Source: Platerodrilus igneus (Eukaryota > Arthropoda > Insecta > Coleoptera > Lycidae). Taken from it: a stretch of DNA of 64,000 nt. A program made the position numbers and the translations under genes. Shown here piece by piece: positions 1-11,017 of the stretch (the stretch's first letter is position 1; every line of letters starts with the position of its first letter). The stretch covers positions 7,410,001-7,474,000 of the forward strand of contig JARFIW010001469.1 in NCBI GenBank assembly GCA_036346225.1, in the 5' to 3' direction. A model generated the notes under the pieces. The model made no database searches. It had not been told where the DNA came from and was given only the letters and a program-made list of their open reading frames with translations.

Positions 1-479
1 GATGAAAAACCTTTTATTGGAACAACCTCACTAACAACGATTTTGATACTATTTTGGTTGCATGTCGACCAAATTCGACTCAGAACATTCAGAATAGACA
101 CGAAAATTCTTGGAAATGCAGAGAACCTACTGAACCACTTCAGGTTAGATATTTTGATATAATTTATTTCTATAAACTGTTTTATTTCAATAATAATTCA
201 AAATGTAAGAGCCGACAAACTGGGGTTTCTTGAATGAATTTATGAAAGGCAATAAACATCTTGAAACGTTTTAAAAGGTCTCTAAATGTAATAAAAAACT
301 CGTTATGTTGGCTTCATTTTCTAAAAATCTGACAGATGTAAATAATTTAAAAAGGGGAAGATATTTGAAAAGGTTGTAAATATTTAATCATTATACTGTG
401 TATTGTAGAATTGCTTTATTTAATTGAATCAGCCAGTTGAAGAAAAGAGATTTAACTTTTTTACAAGTGCTTAAGTAAT
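1..479. other. Non-coding AT-rich stretch, nothing recognised
   Basis: No open frame with a recognisable protein, no RNA gene and no repeat boundary is visible. The stretch is AT-rich and was read on both strands. Confidence 0.5.
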
Positions 480-640
480 AACAGGGGCTATGAATATCAC
501 AACATTTATGGGCTGTCCAACCGTTGGCGGAATTAATCACAGCATTTATGACATGCCCAAGTCGTGGGTCTTAATATAAGGGTAATATCACAGCATTTTA
601 TGTTCGACCCAATCGTGGGGATAAATATTAATATAATAAC
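480..640. repeat. Imperfect tandem repeat, about three units of 55-60 bp
   Basis: The motif 'atcacagcatttatg' followed by a short 'cccaa-tcgtgggg' segment recurs about three times with substitutions (near 495-520, 537-570 and 585-625). The units are diverged, so this is an old minisatellite rather than a young array. It leads directly into a TA microsatellite. Confidence 0.6.
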
Positions 641-666
641 AAGGGGCTAACAGGAACATAACACAG

Positions 667-668
<2 letters not shown>

Positions 669-740
<72 letters not shown>
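669..740. repeat. (TA)n microsatellite
   Basis: About 70 bp of almost pure TA dinucleotide with a single phase break near 699. An open frame can be read through it as Tyr-Ile repeats, but this is a composition artefact. Confidence 0.95.
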
Positions 741-741
<1 letters not shown>

Positions 742-742
<1 letters not shown>

Positions 743-1426
743 GTGCGGATAAACATGCTAAATAGTTATGACATCTATATATACATTTAAAAAACCAATA
801 CGTTTTGAAAACGCAGGATGTAAAAAAAGGCATTTTAATTTATGTCATTATATAAATTCGCGTACGTAATTTTTAACATGAAAATAAATTTAAAACCTAA
901 AACATTATCTGGACAAAATAAAGCCATAGGTATGTCTACTTCAGAAGTCGAGTTAAGATTTCCTACACTAACACCAAACAGACGGGTAAAAGTTCACGAA
1001 TTACAGCAATCCACTATATAGAACTGGTATACTACGTGACCACAGCAATGTTCCGGCGAGTTATTATTAATATAATCCCTGAAAGCCTTGAGTGTTGAAA
1101 ACCTCCTATAGCATGCCTCAAACCTTGACCGTAGTACGCTGATAACCAATCCTATTAGATGGAGGCATTGCTTTATATACCACTGAAATTTGACAAACAG
1201 ACAGTCTGCTTTTAACCAGAGCACTCTTTACATCAGTTTAAATTAAAATTTTACGTAAAAATGAACATAGAATATTATATAATTATATTTAGTGAAAGTC
1301 GTGACAGAAAAACTTGAAACTAAAATAATAGTGAACAATATACGAGAAAAGTTTTGCCGTTAACTGGAAAACGTAAGTAAAAGCTTATTAATTAAACATA
1401 ATTTTAGTATTTATAATTTAGAGCTC
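742..1426. other. Non-coding AT-rich stretch
   Basis: No supported gene. A 76-codon minus-strand frame near 994-1224 has no recognisable motif and reads as chance. Confidence 0.5.
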
Positions 1427-1680
1427 TAAGTAATAAATAAGAGATATGAGACATCTAAGGAATCTGTAAAATCTAGGAAATCTAAGAAATAAGTGAAACT
1501 CTAAGTAATAAATAAGAAATCTAAGGAATCTAAGTAATAAATAAGAAATCTAAGGAATCTAAGTTATAAATAAGGAATCTGGGAACTTTGGGAAATCTGG
1601 GAACTTTCAGAAATCTGGGAAAATCTGGGTGAAACTCTAAGTAATAAGCTGAAATCTGGGAAACTCTAAGAAATAAATCC
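1427..1680. repeat. Minisatellite of 'taagtaataaataagaaatct' type
   Basis: Units built from 'aagtaataaataagaaatc' and 'taaggaatct' repeat from about 1427 to 1565. They grade into a related 'gggaactttgggaaatct' unit up to about 1640, then return to the first type. Unit length varies from about 20 to 35 bp, so this is a mixed, slippage-derived array. Confidence 0.8.
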
Positions 1681-1924
1681 AAAATTAAATCAATCTAAAA
1701 TTGCATAAAAATATTGGTTGTGGCATCTACGCATCGGAGCACAAAACAGAGGACTGTTTTAAGAATTGAATGGGGTTTGATCAAGCGGTATCATAAAATT
1801 AACAAGTGAACTCAACTGAAAGCAATCCAGGGGTACTGGTCCACAGCACGAGTTACATATCCCCCAAATTAGAAATATATGTAATTAAATGGAACTATTA
1901 AGAATTAGGAATTATTGTTACATT

Positions 1925-2410
1925 GTATAAATTGGACATAATAAAAAGGATAATGAAAGTTTAACAAACCAGACAGTGAGAACGGAAACAGACAATGTAT
2001 TTTAAACGTAACGTGATACTGCAGGTGCAGGTCACAATAGCTTATAAGACAGCAATTTTTAGAATTTAGATTGTTACATTATATTATATACAGAAATAAG
2101 CAGACATGAGCTCTGCAGTTCCCACAAGCAATGTGAGGGGCAGGGACAGCATAAATACCCTAGAGAGCCCAAGATGATCAGGCAGTCTAGAGCTTTACAA
2201 CTTTAACGTTGTTGGTAATTCAGCCACTCACCGTAATTTTAGTTGATTTAATCAAAGTGAATTTTAACTTAGAATTATTTCGATCTCAACTTGTAAATAA
2301 AAATTAATTGTAATTCAGTATAAAATAAATTTGACAGAAGAGTTTTTTGGAATTGCCTTTTTAAAAAGCCGCTCCAGGAGGCCCAAAACCTATCTCACGC
2401 AGTAACAGAA
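1925..2410 (+). repeat. Dispersed LTR-like repeat, family R1 copy a
   Basis: A diverged copy lies inverted at about 37440-37930. Shared blocks include 'gatactgcaggtg', 'aagcagacatgag' followed by 'tctgca', and 'gagaacgg', then a TATA-like segment ('cataaatacc' here, 'catataaaaag' in the other copy). Downstream come an 'aaaataaatttg' block and a GC-richer end. The order TATA box then polyadenylation-like AATAAA is that of an LTR. Neither copy has recognisable coding sequence beside it, so solo LTRs or fragments are likely. Edges are by eye. Confidence 0.55.
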
Positions 2411-2489
2411 CAAATAGACACGCAAAGAAAACTATAGGTTAGAACTTTATCTAAATAGCATAAAGCATTATTTTCTTTTTTATTGAACA

Positions 2490-3000
2490 TTTTCTATAAT
2501 TTCATTATACCAGAATATTTATATAAAGGGTCACAAAAATCTTTTTGTACGTTAAAATTTACGTAAAAGGGAATGGTCTTTGAACATTCAAAGGTGTTTC
2601 CAATAGAGTACAGTGTCATTTTTGCTGGCTTTAAACTAACTAAAGGAACTATAATTTTGGGGACAAACAAATTGATATTATTATATGATATTCAGGGGTT
2701 TATTTTTGTCGAATAGTATATCATATTAAGTTGTAAAGTGTATATAATTTTTTTTGTCATTATACTAATTCTGGTCAATTTTGTTTTTCTCATTCAAGTA
2801 GGAAAGTATTAGATAAAAAAGGGGCAATTTCTTTGTTATCGTAACTTTGTACACTCTGTGTGGATTAGACTGTGCTAGTCGAGGCATATTTAAATTTTAA
2901 GTTGCTTAGAGACAGAGCGGTGGCGGGCAGCAGGAAACTGAACGTTAATTACATCGGCGTGCAGCGTTATCTTAGCAATATATACAGGTTGAATCAGTTC
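2490..3000 (+). repeat. Dispersed repeat family R2, copy a
   Basis: Two diverged relatives occur at about 24240-24650 (same strand) and 25080-25560 (opposite strand). Shared blocks include 'tttttgctggcttta' (here and in the inverted copy), and a terminal block 'ttgtacactctgtgt' followed by 'ctagtcg-ggca'. The length and lack of coding capacity fit an LTR or a non-autonomous element. No target duplication was found. Confidence 0.55.
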
Positions 3001-3960
3001 GTAAATCTTCAACAATCTTCGGAAGGCGTCGTAGTTCATTGCAGGCGTCGAGTGAAGGAGTCGTCGGCGTGTAGTGCAGCGTACCGTTTGTTGCGGCGTT
3101 AGCAGGCGATAAGTTACGCACTCTTGGCTAAATGTGTATGTAGAAGGCGGCGGCGTCGTGAGCAGGCTGAGGGCAGCGCCGCTAGTGTAGTAGAAGGAGG
3201 CAGAATGCGTGGCAGCACTGCTGCCAGAAGAGAGCAGGTTAGGGGTAACACTGCTAGTTGATTTCCTGTGCAGAAGAGAGCTCCAAGTGAATGCCCATTG
3301 CTAAACTCGCAATTTTATTTATACTTGTTTCTTCCCTGTGCTGGCTATGTAGAAAAAGTTAATTAGATGCTTAACCAATGAAAATGCGTGGTTTAGTTTT
3401 AGTATGTAAAAGAAGTTTCTAGGACCTTAACCAATGGAAATGCTGGGTTTATAGAAGTTCGTTTTCTAGTTGGAAATTTCCACTGTTCCTCCTGATTGTT
3501 TTATTTCCAACTCGTGTATTTTGATATAGGTAATAGTACCACATAATGATGAGAAAGTGCTTCCTTTTAGTCACATGTAGATGTCTTACAGGCTTCGTAA
3601 CACTCGTCGTTTATTATTTTGCTTTTTTCATAGTCTATCAAAAGAGTTCTTTCATATCATAAAAACAAATGCCAACACTTTTGCATCCGACATAACTGTT
3701 GTAGCTTCTATTGGATTTGATTTTTCATATTCAGTCCAAACCTTTTATTGTTGTTTTATCTCTGGCATATTATGATGAGATCTGCTCATCACAGATTACA
3801 AACTGCCGAAAATGCCTCTAAAAACTTCCAAGTTATTCCATCCCTATTTGAGAATGAATTAACCTACAGTCGTTAGTTTTATTTATAAAGTACTTCTAAA
3901 TTAAGCTAGCCTCTGTTCTTGTGTTAACCATCGTTTTCTTAACTTTATTCTTTATTATTA
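3001..3960. other. Non-coding; 3000-3300 is locally GC-rich
   Basis: The first 300 bases are rich in 'ggcgtcg' and 'gcagcg' words, unlike the surrounding AT-rich DNA, and continue from the R2 repeat. This may be the transcribed part of a retroelement. The remainder has no supported gene. Confidence 0.4.
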
Positions 3961-3961
3961 C

Positions 3962-4160
3962 ATTCATCATCATTTTGTTTTTCGACCTTATTTAAGGTCG
4001 GTTTGACGCAGCTCTAACTTCTTTTCTATTCTGTGCTAATATAAAAAGTTCTACATACCCTTCATAACTTAAATTTCTAATAATTTAACTAATATAGCTT
4101 GATCTAGGTCTTCCTATATCCTTCTATCTTTTCTATCCACCTGGCTCTACATAGATATTA
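3962..4160 (-). mobile_element. RTE-type LINE 3'-end fragment
   Basis: The segment repeats the 3' end of the larger LINE copy that starts at about 4382, including 'ggtcggtttgacgcagctct' and the coding sequence beside it. On the minus strand it ends in a short ATG/GAT-type tail (read on the plus strand as 'catcatcat'), next to a small hairpin 'cgacctta-ttaaggtcg'. It is therefore a 5'-truncated copy, and the similarity breaks down near 4160. Confidence 0.75.
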
Positions 4161-4381
4161 GCAACCTGATGGTTGTTAAAGAACTCTAACATGTTTACAT
4201 GATTAGCATTTATAAGGAAATGAAATATAACCTGGTTATCCGCTTCAAAAAGGAAAAGTGTTAAATTATATGTTATGGTAAGGCTTAAGCAACGAATCGC
4301 TGCCAACATGCCAGACCGCTAATTACTTGTGAGTTATGTCATGGTGACATTTAGTTAACTGATTTCTTTTTGTTTTGCTTT

Positions 4382-5650
4382 CGAACTTATTTAAAGTCGG
4401 TTTGACGCAGCTCTAAATTCTTTTCTATTCTGAGCTAGTCTAAAAAGGTCTACATACCCTTCACAACCTAAATCTCTAATAATTTGACTAATATAGCTTT
4501 GTCTAGGCCTTCCTACTCTATTTTTATTTGGTAGTCTATAATCTAAGACTTTACTAAATAGTCCCTCATGTCTTAACTGGTGCCCTATCATTCTATCTCT
4601 CCTGACCTTTAATTGTTTCCACAACAGGGTTCCTCACCTATCCTTCTATAAACTTCCTCGTTTGTTACTCTATCTGTCCAACTAATCTTTAACATTCTCC
4701 TAAAACACCAAGTTTCAAAAGCTTCTATCTTTTTCTTATCTACTTCTTTAATTGTCCAAGTCTCACTACCGTATAGTAGAACGCTCCATACGTACGACTT
4801 TAAGAAACTTTTTCTATTATCTAAACTAATATTATTAGCTATTAGTAAGTTTTTCTTTTTTAAAAACATTTTTCTAGCTTGAGCTATTCTAGCTACTATA
4901 TCCCTTCTGCTGCGTCCATCCTTTGTAATTATACTACCTAAATAGCAAAATTCATCTACCTCCTCTAACTCGGTATTACCTATTTTTAATTTTGGTTTAG
5001 AACTAGACTGTAACTCACTTGTCATTATCTTTGTCTTTACTGAGTTAATTCTCATACTATAGTTACTCTGTAGTATCTCATCTAAAATGTTTAAAAACTC
5101 TCCTAACTATTTTCTAGACTCTGCTATAATGGCTATATCATCTGCAAAACGTAACATGTCTATTTTCTGTCCCTCTACACTAATACCTATCTCTTTTCTC
5201 TCTCTAGCTAAGTTTAAAGCTTCCTCAATATAAACATTAAAAATCTAGGGAGACAGTATACAACCCTGTCTAACACCATTTCTAATCTTAGCTTCCTTTT
5301 CTATTTCATCAAATCTAATTACTACGCTTTGGTTTTTATATAGACTGTAAATAATTTTTCTATCCCTATGAGAGATTCCCATTTTTCGCAAAACCCTGAA
5401 CATAACAATCCAATTAACCCTATCAAATGCTTTTTCTAAATCTACAAACGCGAAATGAGTTTTTTTATTCTTTTGTAACCTTTTTTCGATAATTACCCTA
5501 ATCATTAGTATTGGTTCTCTAGTCTCTTTGTCTTTACGAAAACCATATTGGTCTTCGCCTAAATAATTCTCATTAATGGTAGGTAATAAAGCATTGCTGT
5601 TTATTTTAGAACTAGATTTAAAATTAAATTTTATGATTTTTTTTAGAGTT
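4382..5650 (-). pseudogene. RTE-type LINE reverse transcriptase, C-terminal half, decayed
   Basis: Read on the minus strand, one frame runs from about 5650 to 4609. Visible in order are 'DQYGFRKDK', the first catalytic block 'FVDLEKAFDRVNW' (about 5440-5400), 'NGVRQGCILSP' (about 5250), the catalytic 'FADDIAII' (about 5140), and a C-terminal region with 'CYLGSIITKDG' and 'LLYGSETWT'. These are typical of the insect endonuclease-reverse transcriptase (RTE-like) family. The frame has stops at 5247-5245 and about 5112, plus a frameshift near 4615 that moves the end ('RDRMIGHQLRH') to another frame. The N-terminal endonuclease is missing. The clade call rests on memory of family motifs. Confidence 0.85.
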
Positions 5651-5775
5651 TATACTATTTAACTTTACAGAATTTATTTGATTTGGATTTGGCTGAATGA
5701 TTACTTCTTCATACATATCTCTATTATTTCTACAAATATAGTTATTTAAAAAATTAATTTTTATATACACATATA

Positions 5776-6239
5776 CAGGGTGTCCCAAATTGAGTAGGAT
5801 AGCATGGGTATCTTTCTTATTATTAATGATAGAGATCTGCTTAAATTAGCAAAGTTGTGTCATTTGAATAGTTTATTTAAATTTCGCATAGATACATTCG
5901 AAATTCCAAACGGTTTAGAAATTATATAAAAAAAACTGAAAACTGCCAATTTCTTCGAAGTCGAATATTTTTGTTATAATAAAAAATATGAAAAAATGTT
6001 TCTTATAAAAGTTACTTAGTTCAGTTGTGTGCACTTAAAAGTGATATTAAAATTAAATTCAAGATGGCAGTTATCGAGATATTAGCATCAACTTTCATAT
6101 TTTAAATGGACGCCATATTGGATTTTTAGATGGTTAGATAGCATATTTATTTCTCCTTTCAACGATGTATTACAACATACGTTTAAATGTAAAAATTTAC
6201 TGAAAATAATCATTTTAATTTTTTATCAAGTAGGCATCA
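5776..6239 (+). repeat. Left terminal inverted repeat of mariner (464 bp)
   Basis: It matches the reverse complement of 7491-7954 along its full length with scattered substitutions. The arms start at the CAGGG terminus and end at 'gtaggcatca'. Confidence 0.93.
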
Positions 6240-6310
6240 ACACAAATCAGTTTTAAAACAAATTAAACGAAAAAAAACCATTAGAATAACATTAAACACC
6301 AACTAATAAA

Positions 6311-7231
6311 TCATAGCAATTGTTCAAAATGTTGACCGTTATTATTTAAACACAATCGGCAACGTTTTAGAACACTTTTTGTTACGCGTCGTAATGTATT
6401 CCCATTAAGACCGTTTATTGCCTGCATAACCGCTTCCCGTAGTTCATCTACATTATTGTACTGGAAATTACTTCCATATACATTATCTTTTAAAGTGCCC
6501 CATAAATAAAAATCCAGGGGTGTTAAGTCTGCTGATCTAGGCGGTCATTATACAGGTGTGTGTGTCGTGATTACCCTGCCATCAAAATGGTTACTTAAGT
6601 AGGTGATAACATCTCTAGCGTTGTGTGGAAGTGCGCCATCTTGTTGATACCAAATTTGATTATTTTGTGCCAAAGGTAGGTCGTCTAATAAATCTTCTAA
6701 AGATGTTTGAAGCATTTCCAAATAACGTTGAGAGGTTAAGGTTCCATTGAATATTATAGGACCAAGTAAACGGTTTCCCAATATAGCACAAAAAACATTA
6801 CATCCAAATCGAATTTGATTGCGGCGTGGAACTGTTATGCGTGGGTTTTTCTATGCCCAATAGTGTTCATTATGACGATTAAATATTCCACAGTTAGAAA
6901 AATAAGACTAATCGGTCCACAAAACGTGATTGATAAAATCATCATTCTCCCTAACTTGATTGATAAACCATCTGCAAAATGTTGATCTGTGGAGATAGTC
7001 GTTTGGTTGTAAGTTTTGAGCAATGTGAAATCTGTAAGGGTGATATTTATGCTTTTTTAAAATTCTTGATGCTTGAGACTTGGATACGTTTACTTGGGTT
7101 TCTATTTCCCGTGTTGAAATGTTTGGATTAGCTTCCACACAGGCCAGTGTCAACACCTCATCTGCAATGTCTCCATTTATGTTTCGAGTAGGTTTTTTTA
7201 AACATCCATACTGCTGCATATTTGTGTCCAA
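6311..7231 (-). pseudogene. Mariner transposase (DD41D type), four in-frame stops
   Basis: A 306-codon frame runs from ATG at 7231 to TGA at 6311. It would cut and rejoin the element ends at TA sites. An N-terminal helix-turn-helix region ('SKSQASRILKKH') is followed by the first catalytic Asp in 'HVLWTD' (codon 6913-6911), the second in 'WYQQDGALPH' (6640-6638) and the third in 'LTPLDFYLWG' (6514-6512). I count 41 residues between the second and third Asp, the DD41D (rosa) spacing. Stops lie at 6910-6908, 6853-6851, 6550-6548 and 6547-6545; the frame is otherwise uninterrupted. The copy cannot make transposase but could be mobilised in trans if a relative is active. Confidence 0.9.
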
Positions 7232-7490
7232 TCTTTGAAAGATTTTAATGTTTGGCTGTCATATTTCGGGAAAGTTTGTTAAATATGTTTCGGCAGCAAG
7301 GCGACTGTTCTTATTACATTTTATTATGTACAAAACATATGATATTGTTCGCTTGTTGAAAAATTTGCCATTTGAATATTTTATAGAATAACTGGGAAAG
7401 AGAATACACAAATGCCAATTATTAGTACAACAGATACACTAATTCAACATGACAGTTTGTTATAATTTCATTTGTTTAAGAGAAATCTGA

Positions 7491-7954
7491 TGATGCCTAC
7501 TTCATAAAAAATTTAAATTATCATTTTCAGTAAATTTTTTCATTTAAACATATGTTGTGATACATCATTGAAAAGAGAAAAAAATATGCTATCTAACCAT
7601 CTAAAAATCCAATATGGCGTCCATTTAAAATATGAAAGTTGATGCTAATATCTCGATAACCGCCATCTTGAATTTAATTTTAACATCACTTTCAAGTGCA
7701 CACAATTGAACTAAGTAACTTTTATAAGAAACATTTTTTCGTATCTTTTATTATAACAAAAATATTCGACTTCGAAGAAATTGGCAGTTTTCAGTTTTTT
7801 TTAAATAATTTCTAAACCGTTTGGAATTTAGAATGTATCTATGCGGAATTTAAATAAGCTATCCAAATGACACAACTTTGCTCATTTAAGCAGATCTCTA
7901 TCATTAATAATAAGAAAGATACCCATGCTATCCTACTCAATTTGGGACACCCTG
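7491..7954 (-). repeat. Right terminal inverted repeat of mariner (464 bp)
   Basis: It is the inverted partner of 5776-6239 and ends in 'gggacaccctg' followed by TA. Confidence 0.93.
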
Positions 7955-7956
7955 TA

Positions 7957-7974
7957 TATATATATATATGTATG

Positions 7975-8032
<58 letters not shown>
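7957..8032. repeat. (TA)n then (GT)n microsatellite
   Basis: A short TA run leads into about 27 GT repeats. On the minus strand this is an AC tract at the 3' end of the Penelope-like element. Confidence 0.95.
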
Positions 8033-8037
<5 letters not shown>

Positions 8038-8116
8038 TTTGAGGATGCTTTTCTTGGGTTATAGGTCAAAACATTAAAATAAAATTTTACATTTCATTGT
8101 TCCATAACCTCACTCG

Positions 8117-8157
8117 ACCATACGTACGTTTCGACTGCTTGAGCCTTTTCAGTGGTT
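8117..8157 (-). ncRNA. Hammerhead-ribozyme-like motif (degenerate) in Penelope 3' region
   Basis: On the minus strand the order is: 'acca' (stem I), CTGAAAA (core, consensus CUGANGA), 'ggct', loop 'caagc', 'agtc' (stem II with one G-U pair), GAAAC, palindrome 'gtac' (minimal stem III), 'gta', then 'tggt' pairing back to 'acca'. Hammerhead ribozymes with very short stem III are known in the terminal repeats of Penelope-like elements. The one core deviation is A where the catalytic G8 is expected, so this copy is probably inactive. Folding was done by eye. Confidence 0.55.
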
Positions 8158-8509
8158 CAGTCATTCCTATAAATTAATTTACTAATATACTAACCTACCC
8201 TTATATAATTTTGTCACTTACCCTAAACTATTCTATTCGTTATACATTTAACAACTAAATAAACTAAGCCTATTTGTATGTCATTTACAAGTACGTTACA
8301 AAATTCTTAACCTACCTTATTGTTGAATGTGTGTATATAACCGCATGTGTTGTATTAATACAAAATGTTATCCTAAACTATCTATTATCTATTAATACAT
8401 TGCTATCACTCTAGTAAACCTGATCATCTATTTTAAATTATATATTTATATCCGATATTTCTCAATTTTATGTCCATTAGTTTTATTTTATTATTAATTT
8501 TTTGTTCAT

Positions 8510-8978
8510 TTATTTAATTAAATTATGATAGATTTTACTCAAATTTTTTATATCTATTTTGTCATTAATTGCTGTGGGATTTAATGTTATGAAAATCATT
8601 TCATATAACTCTCTTTTTCTTTGGTTTGATTCAATTTTGAGTATTGTCGTTTTCTCGTTATTAAATTTGTGTTTATTTTGTGTTTCATGTTTAGTTAGGG
8701 CGGTCGCATTGTTTTTATCATATTTGTGTCCATTCAAACGTTTCTCAAGATGCTGCATGCTCTGGCCAATGTATACACTGTCACGTCCATCTTGGCATGG
8801 GATCTTATATATGGTGTGGGTTTTTTTATTTTTAGGTATTTTATCTTTTATTTTAATAAATAAATATTTATTTAGGTTAATACTTTTATGAATTGTATGT
8901 ATATCGTATTTTTTAACTAGTTTTTGGATATTCTCAGATAACGCATTAATATATGGTAAAGTTATATACGTTTTGTCA
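8510..8978 (-). pseudogene. Penelope-like RT end plus GIY-YIG endonuclease (5'-truncated, frame open)
   Basis: The minus-strand frame is open for about 155 codons up to the stop at 8510. It starts with 'TYITLPYINALSENIQKLV', the region after the reverse transcriptase core, then a lysine-rich linker and 'IYKIPCQDG', followed by 'VYIGQ', the YIG half of the GIY-YIG nuclease. A helical tail follows with 'LEKRLNGHKYD', 'TALTKHE' and 'KRELYEMIFI' (the conserved Glu). This nuclease nicks target DNA to prime reverse transcription in Penelope-like elements. The RT catalytic core and N-terminus are missing, so the fragment cannot act alone, although what remains has no stop. Confidence 0.88.
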
Positions 8979-9012
8979 TTTTTTTATGTTCGCCTTTATT
9001 TTTTGTGTGTGA

Positions 9013-9120
9013 GTGTTGGAACAGCAAGGGTTCGGCAAAATTCCAAATTTTCCAGGTAAAAAAGTCGCTTCCTGGCAAATGTAGTACCTTCGGGTGGAGC
9101 ATTGGAAATCACATGTAAGG
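9013..9120 (+). mobile_element. 5'-truncated tRNA-SINE fragment
   Basis: The segment from 'ttggaacagcaagggttcgg' through 'gtagtaccttcggg' to 'gcattggaaatcacatg' matches the 3' half of the complete SINE at 16834-17130, read in the sense direction. The tRNA head is missing, as expected for 5' truncation during retroposition. Confidence 0.8.
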
Positions 9121-9274
9121 CATGTGAAGGGGGTTAAGCAGCATGTGGCTGTCAAAATCCCCCAACACTTAGACATATGCCGAATTAATAGTTTTCTAGT
9201 AAATCCTTTCACATATTTAACATTATTCGAGAATATTGCTCAAACAATACCTGTAGTTGCTTATAATAATCATC

Positions 9275-9400
9275 ATGTTTAAGTTCAGTTACTTTCTTCG
9301 TCATTAGTTTATCCATCTTGAGACTGGTTGGATGCGTACCTCCATTGATTTCTATTCTGAGCTAGCCTACACATTTCCCTGGGAAATTTCTTATATTTAA
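9275..9400 (-). mobile_element. LINE-derived 3'-tail fragment
   Basis: The words 'gttggatgcgtacctcc', 'ttctattctgagctagcc' and 'ctacacatttccctg' match the tail of the LINE-derived element at 35962-36599 and, in part, the LINE at 4382. A 'aatcatcatg' segment marks the tail end. Boundaries are approximate. Confidence 0.6.
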
Positions 9401-9589
9401 TATAAACTGAAACAATTTTTTACTGCTGATTAACAAACACATTGATTTTGCATGTTGTCTTTCATTATTAGAAAATTGTTAAATTAACGTTTATAACGTA
9501 TTCACTGAAACAATGAACTAAAACTTATTCTTACAAAATCGCATTCAGTGTGTTGGGAAGTAACTGTGATATATAGAGGGTTTATTATA

Positions 9590-9770
9590 CTTATGCATTT
9601 CAGAGAACATCCATTTCCAACGCACCGTGGAAATTCGAACATTGACATATTCATGATATCAAATTTCAATTTAGTTACGGCTTCTTAGACCATACTTCTT
9701 TGAAATGGAATATAAAACGTATTATTGGAAAGAAGGGCTTGCGGCTATTTTTCAGCAGCAATTTTATACT
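9590..9770 (+). repeat. Dispersed repeat family R3, copy a
   Basis: Shares 'tattcatgata-caaatttcaatttag' and 'aaatggaatataaaacgtattat' with 28080-28240 on the same strand. No coding capacity; the class is unknown. Confidence 0.65.
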
Positions 9771-11017
9771 GAATCGGAGTTATCGATTAGCATTCACTGT
9801 GCGTTTGCAAGGAAATCGTACGATAATTTGAAACGAGTCATTATTTATGCATATTCAAAATCGTGATATTGAAAACAAACTTTTTCAGCTGCATGTTTCC
9901 TGTCATTGAATTTTCAATTCCACACTCACTAAACTTCTACAATTGTTAATATTTTACTGTTCATAGTTCTGTTTATTTCGATGAGTGCAAGGGTTATTGT
10001 GATTATTTTGTTCTAAATAAACTGTTTGCTTTATTTATGCCATTCTAAAATGACTAATATTAGATCAAGTGCAGTTTATTAAGTGTAAGCTCTTTTAGCC
10101 AATTTTCTTAGAAAGTATATTTGCCAGAGCGTCGAAGCTCGATACACATGCAAAGAAAACTAATATGCACTTAGAAATTTTTGCATAATTTCCCAGAATC
10201 CACGGTACAGTGTTGGTAGCCAGAACTCTTGGTATTCACTTTTGAGTTATATTTTAGTTTTTCATTTGTTGTAACTACTATGCGTTCGTATTCCAAATTT
10301 GTTGACCCTGCTGTGTTTATGTTAGGGATTGCTTCTCACTCTACATCGATCCTTACTTGAGTGCTGGATATCATTGCTATTGTGTTATAACTAGTAACAA
10401 AAGACTTCTATAAAATATAAAGCTTTTGCAGAAAAATAATTATTATGTAAAGTGGCCATGAGAAATTGCTGGAAAATATTTTTAAGTTTCAATTTTGACC
10501 ACAAGAAGACGCAACGGTAAGGTCAACGACAAAAATCAATATTTCTCTCAAAATTTCAGCACAAGGTATTATGCTCAACACGTAAATGGACAGTCTACTT
10601 AATTTGTAACGTGCATTTTTGTAATTTCACCTTTTTACGCTATCCTCAATTTATAAATACATTTCTACAAATTACTATTTTTATGCGAGTGCGTCGTATT
10701 AAAATAAGCGAATCGCTGTTTGTATCAAGTAAATACGTCCGAATAGTTTTCATATTGTATGCAATTTAACTCGCGTGTATTAATTTTAAAAAGATAGATA
10801 AATTGAAGCTTGATTCTCATTAATAAATAAATGCCAACTTATCGAGAACGATAAACAGCTTGTAATTAATGATAGATTACATCGTTCTTGTCTGGCCATT
10901 CATATAAATTTAGTTCCGTATGTGAATATACAGGTCTAGATAATAGTCGATAAGCGGTTATAATAGCGACGAGTTGGGGAGTTCTGTTCTGTGTTCCGAT
11001 GTATTAGGTACGTTAAA
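9771..11017. other. Non-coding AT-rich stretch
   Basis: No supported gene, tRNA or repeat boundary was seen on either strand. Confidence 0.5.

Larger units (their letters stand above)
5776..7954 (-). mobile_element. Complete, inactive mariner element (DD41D, rosa-like) with long TIRs
   Basis: The element begins CAGGGTGTCCCAAATT and ends with its reverse complement, and both ends abut TA (5774-5775 and 7955-7956), the target of IS630-Tc1-mariner transposons. It is 2,179 bp with inverted termini of 464 bp each, which is long for mariner. The single transposase gene lies between them on the minus strand and carries four nonsense codons but no frameshift. The right end abuts TA and GT microsatellites. 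Confidence 0.93.
8040..8985 (-). mobile_element. Penelope-like retroelement, 3' part
   Basis: Reading the minus strand, the segment starts inside the C-terminal end of the reverse transcriptase, continues through the GIY-YIG endonuclease to a stop at 8510, then through about 450 bp of non-coding 3' sequence with a hammerhead-like motif, and ends at an AC microsatellite. The 5' edge near 8985 abuts a SINE fragment. No target duplication could be assigned. Confidence 0.85.

Noticed and set aside
588..833. 81-codon minus-strand frame rich in Tyr-Ile
   Set aside because: It is a translation of the TA microsatellite.
7839..8069. Frames on both strands through the GT/AC tract (Thr-His or Val-Cys repeats)
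   Set aside because: Dinucleotide repeat artefact; the flanks belong to the mariner arm and the Penelope 3' region.
8559..8891. 110-codon plus-strand hydrophobic frame that looks like a membrane protein
   Set aside because: It is the antisense shadow of the Penelope-like GIY-YIG coding sequence; Lys/Asn-rich codons read backwards give Phe/Leu.
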